From Eleusine coracana subsp. coracana (taxonomy: Eukaryota; Streptophyta; Magnoliopsida; Poales; Poaceae), in NCBI GenBank assembly GCA_032690845.1, contig CM064426.1:60488631-60552630 (forward strand): 64,000 nt of DNA, written 5' to 3'. Below, piece by piece: positions 61,363 through 64,000 of the stretch (the stretch's first letter is position 1; each line of letters starts with the position of its first letter). A program made the position numbers and the translations under genes. The notes below the pieces were generated by a model, which did not search any database, had not been told where the DNA came from, and saw only the letters and a program-made list of their open reading frames with translations.

Positions 61363-62841
61363 TGTTGGTCGTAACTACGCACCCACTTATATACCGCAAG
61401 AGGACGGTGTATGATTGTAGCACTTTTTCTCTTGAATTAAGTATTCCATGGTTTATCGAATCCACTGGGACCTTAGGGATAATTAAACAAAGTTAACAGT
61501 AAAAGATCTAATCAAAGCTACTATCAAATTCAGGTTGCATGGGGGGAGACTGGCCAGCGCAAAAGTGCACCAGATAGCAAATCTATCATTTCGCCAATCG
61601 GTGTAGGTGTTGAGCCGATCGACACACTGGTGAATCTATCTTCGCGTTGATCGGTGCAGGTGTTGTGCCGATTGGCACACTGGTGGATCTAAGCCAAAAT
61701 ACGCCAGATACCTTGTAAGCCTAAGCTGTTAAGTGAGTAGCCAAATATCTACTAGTGAGATCGTAACCAGGAAGTCTAATCAAATAGCATCATAATAGGT
61801 AATTACATGGATCAATGAAAACCTAGAATGAATAAGACCACCCTGCTTTCCGTGACTCCCGATTTATCGCTGTAGAGAGAGAACCCTTAATCACACGAGT
61901 ATCTTACCCTACTCAACTATCCAATAGTGCTGCGCAGGCTTAGTGCTGCCACCGCTAAACCACACTACTAGCATCATCAAGCAACCATAATCAATACAAT
62001 GTCCGAATACTATCCTAATCATCACGATCAAGATAATATCTACTTACTTAGCCTAGAACTAAGAAATTGGAATAAGCACATGCATGATTATAGAATCAAG
62101 ATAGACAAATCACCAAAACCATCATCAACATATTCAATCATCCTTGAGATACATAGAGTAAGATTCATCCCCGTCGAGATGGCCTACCTTGAAGGATCAA
62201 CTCTTAACACCAATGGTTCTTGAAACTCAACTAGAGATCTATTCTAACGGGGCAAGCCCCGGTGGCTCTAACTCACGGATCTGTTGTCCCTCTGTCGCCC
62301 CTGCCTCTCCTTCTGCCGAGACCAGGGTTTACAAGTATTTATAGAGGTTCTACTCATAGATGACTCGGTTTCTAGCAGATAAGGCAGTTGCGCCAATTGG
62401 CGCAAGCCATGTCTTCTCTGGTTTCTCCTTTGAGTCGGTTCTTCTGCCTTCCACAGCTGCCATGTGAGCCTTTTTATTCGAGATAAAGTCTTGTACTGCA
62501 TGTCGAGATCGTGAAGTTCCATAAATCTTCTAGGCAAATATCTTCAAGTGTCTTGCGTAGATAAACTTCCATAAACACGTGGAATGGGCCTCGGTCACTT
62601 CTGTGGGCCAAAACACCCTTGCGCCGACCGGCTCATGAACTACGCCAATCGGCGCACTGGGCTTCTTTAGTGCTTTTCGTTGGTTCTGGATTCCTGTCCT
62701 CTCCAGCATCACTTTAATCGCTAATTTTACCTGTTTCTGCAATAAAGCTCTAAAACAACGCATAGACAAATATATAGGCAATATCATAGGTAAATTGGGG
62801 TAATATTCACATATAAAAGGGGCACTTGACGAGTGCCAATA
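61363..62841 (-). repeat. 3' LTR of Athila-like copy 3
   Basis: About 1.48 kb and similar to the LTRs of copies 1 and 2. The palindromes are more diverged (near 61,590-61,680, 62,388-62,405, 62,621-62,660). It has one unit, TTGCGCCAATTGGCGCAA, at the place where the 5' LTRs of copies 1 and 2 have two. This unit is still a perfect 18-bp palindrome despite two base changes. Confidence 0.87.
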
Positions 62842-62858
62842 GTTCCCCCACACTTAAA

Positions 62859-64000
62859 CCTTTGCTCGTCCCGAGTAAAGTAAAAGAAAGAAAAATCAAA
62901 GAACATACTCTTTCTATCATAAAAGATATCTCAAATTAGCAAATGTTGAGCATTGTTTTATTGTGGTGTATTTCATATTGGTTTTCAGCAAAATAGTTCA
63001 AATATAGGCATAAAGCTTAAAGTTTCTCCCCAAAGCAATAATTCATGTCCAACTCAGAAATTATAACTTTTCCACTCATGTAAATCACTCAAAAGATTGT
63101 TGTGAACATAAAGAATCTATCTTCCAAATAATCCAAGGCAACAACTCATCTTTCAAATCACTCAACCTATATTCTATATCATAATGATCAAATAATATTT
63201 GTGTAAGGCTTATATGAGTAGCTAGGTGAGGTAGTTCAAGAATTGCAAACATAAATCAACAATATATTGTAAATCTAGGAGATTATTCTTCATTGGAATT
63301 ATAGAACTTTATCAAGATGGCCATTAAGAAAGAAAAATTTAAGAAAGGACTCACACTTTGGATATGTGGACATGCGCATAGCAAAAATTTGATCTTGGAA
63401 GAAAAAGAACTCCCATTATCAGATTGCACATGGTTGGAATGATTCATGGGTATATTAGAATGAATTTAAAGAATGAGCATGTCATATACCATCCCCCCCA
63501 CACTTAAAATTTTGCTAGTCCCTTAGCAAACAACAGTGCTTTCCCCTTTTTTCTTTTTCTTCTTCTGTTTCCTTTTTATCACTTTTTGTTTCTCTGCCCC
63601 CTTTTTTTTATTTTGCTCTCTGCTGCGCCGATCGGCTCTCAACCCGAAATCACCAACCTTTGTTGGTATTTGATTTGCCTGTCTTCAACATTTATTTAAG
63701 AATTAAATATAGCCAAAAATATAGGATGTGGTCAAGGAATGATACTCAACAAGATATTTTGGGTTTATGGTAGGATACTCAGTGGAATTGAATTTTTGCA
63801 TGAGTAATTCAAGGCTAGAAAAAGATACACAAAGATTTGCCATCTTAGTAAAGTTCATACCAAAAAGAATTAAATCCTAACCGAACTCAACCATCAATTT
63901 AATGTTCATCTACTTATCAAAGGTTCATGAAAATTGCTCAAAATATGACATTGATAAGTAAGAATCTTGAAAAGAATAAATTTCAAAGTTCACAACATGA
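62859..64000 (-). other. Noncoding 3' internal region of Athila-like copy 3
   Basis: AT-rich; parallel to 15,109-16,200. It includes a C-rich tract (63,491-63,504) and T-rich runs (63,540-63,620), with one palindrome copy at about 63,625-63,638. No gene is seen. Confidence 0.6.

Larger units (their letters stand above)
61363..64000 (-). mobile_element. Athila-like Ty3 element, copy 3, continues past the window
   Basis: Minus orientation. The 3' LTR is 61,363-62,841 (TGTTGGTCGTAAC ... GTGCCAATA), then the polypurine tract (62,842-62,858) and the noncoding 3' internal region to the window end, which matches 15,091-16,200 of copy 1. It is inserted in the CACTA gene. ATCTT at 61,358-61,362 would be its target duplication, to be matched beyond 64,000. 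No coding region is in view. Confidence 0.85.

Overview
The window looks like nuclear DNA of a grass (Poaceae). Three host genes have plant exon-intron structure, and the rest is dense nested grass-type repeats: Ty1/copia, a Ty3 chromovirus, Athila-like Ty3 elements, an L1-like LINE, a CACTA transposon, a Stowaway MITE and a tRNA-derived SINE. A rice-like genome is plausible, but I cannot name the species.

Positions 249-37,630 are one three-level retrotransposon nest. The outer element is a minus-strand Ty1/copia flanked by the perfect 5-bp duplication TTCCA (244-248 and 37,631-37,635). A plus-strand Ty3 chromovirus (540-24,268) sits inside its 3' LTR. A minus-strand Athila-like element (13,845-23,595, duplication GTACC) sits inside the 3' LTR of that chromovirus. 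A second, plus-strand Athila-like element (27,478-35,730, flanked by GCAAG) sits in the copia integrase region. All the retrotransposon genes carry stops or frameshifts.

The host segment (37,636-55,095) has three genes: a universal stress protein gene (plus, 39,596-41,920, 3 exons, 242 aa); the retromer subunit VPS26 (minus, 48,740-42,651, 11 coding exons, 304 aa, first coding exon only the ATG); and a Pollen Ole e 1 family secreted protein (minus, 54,253-51,571, 2 exons, 185 aa). For each, the predicted exons keep one reading frame across every junction. USP and VPS26 are convergent. Small elements lie in their introns and spacers.

The right end (55,096-64,000) is again repeats: a decayed LINE (minus), one end of a CACTA transposon encoding a Ulp1/C48-type protease region (minus), and a third Athila-like copy inserted in the CACTA element and running off the window.

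The most unusual signal is the Athila-like family itself. Both long copies lack reverse transcriptase, RNase H and integrase in the same way, keeping gag-protease and a downstream Athila ORF-1-like gene. All three copies carry many copies of a short palindrome (core GCCGATCGGC, up to 18 bp perfect) in LTRs, spacers and coding sequence, often in tandem pairs. I saw no copy of the 10-base core elsewhere in the window. The two long copies also share two in-frame amber codons in gag.
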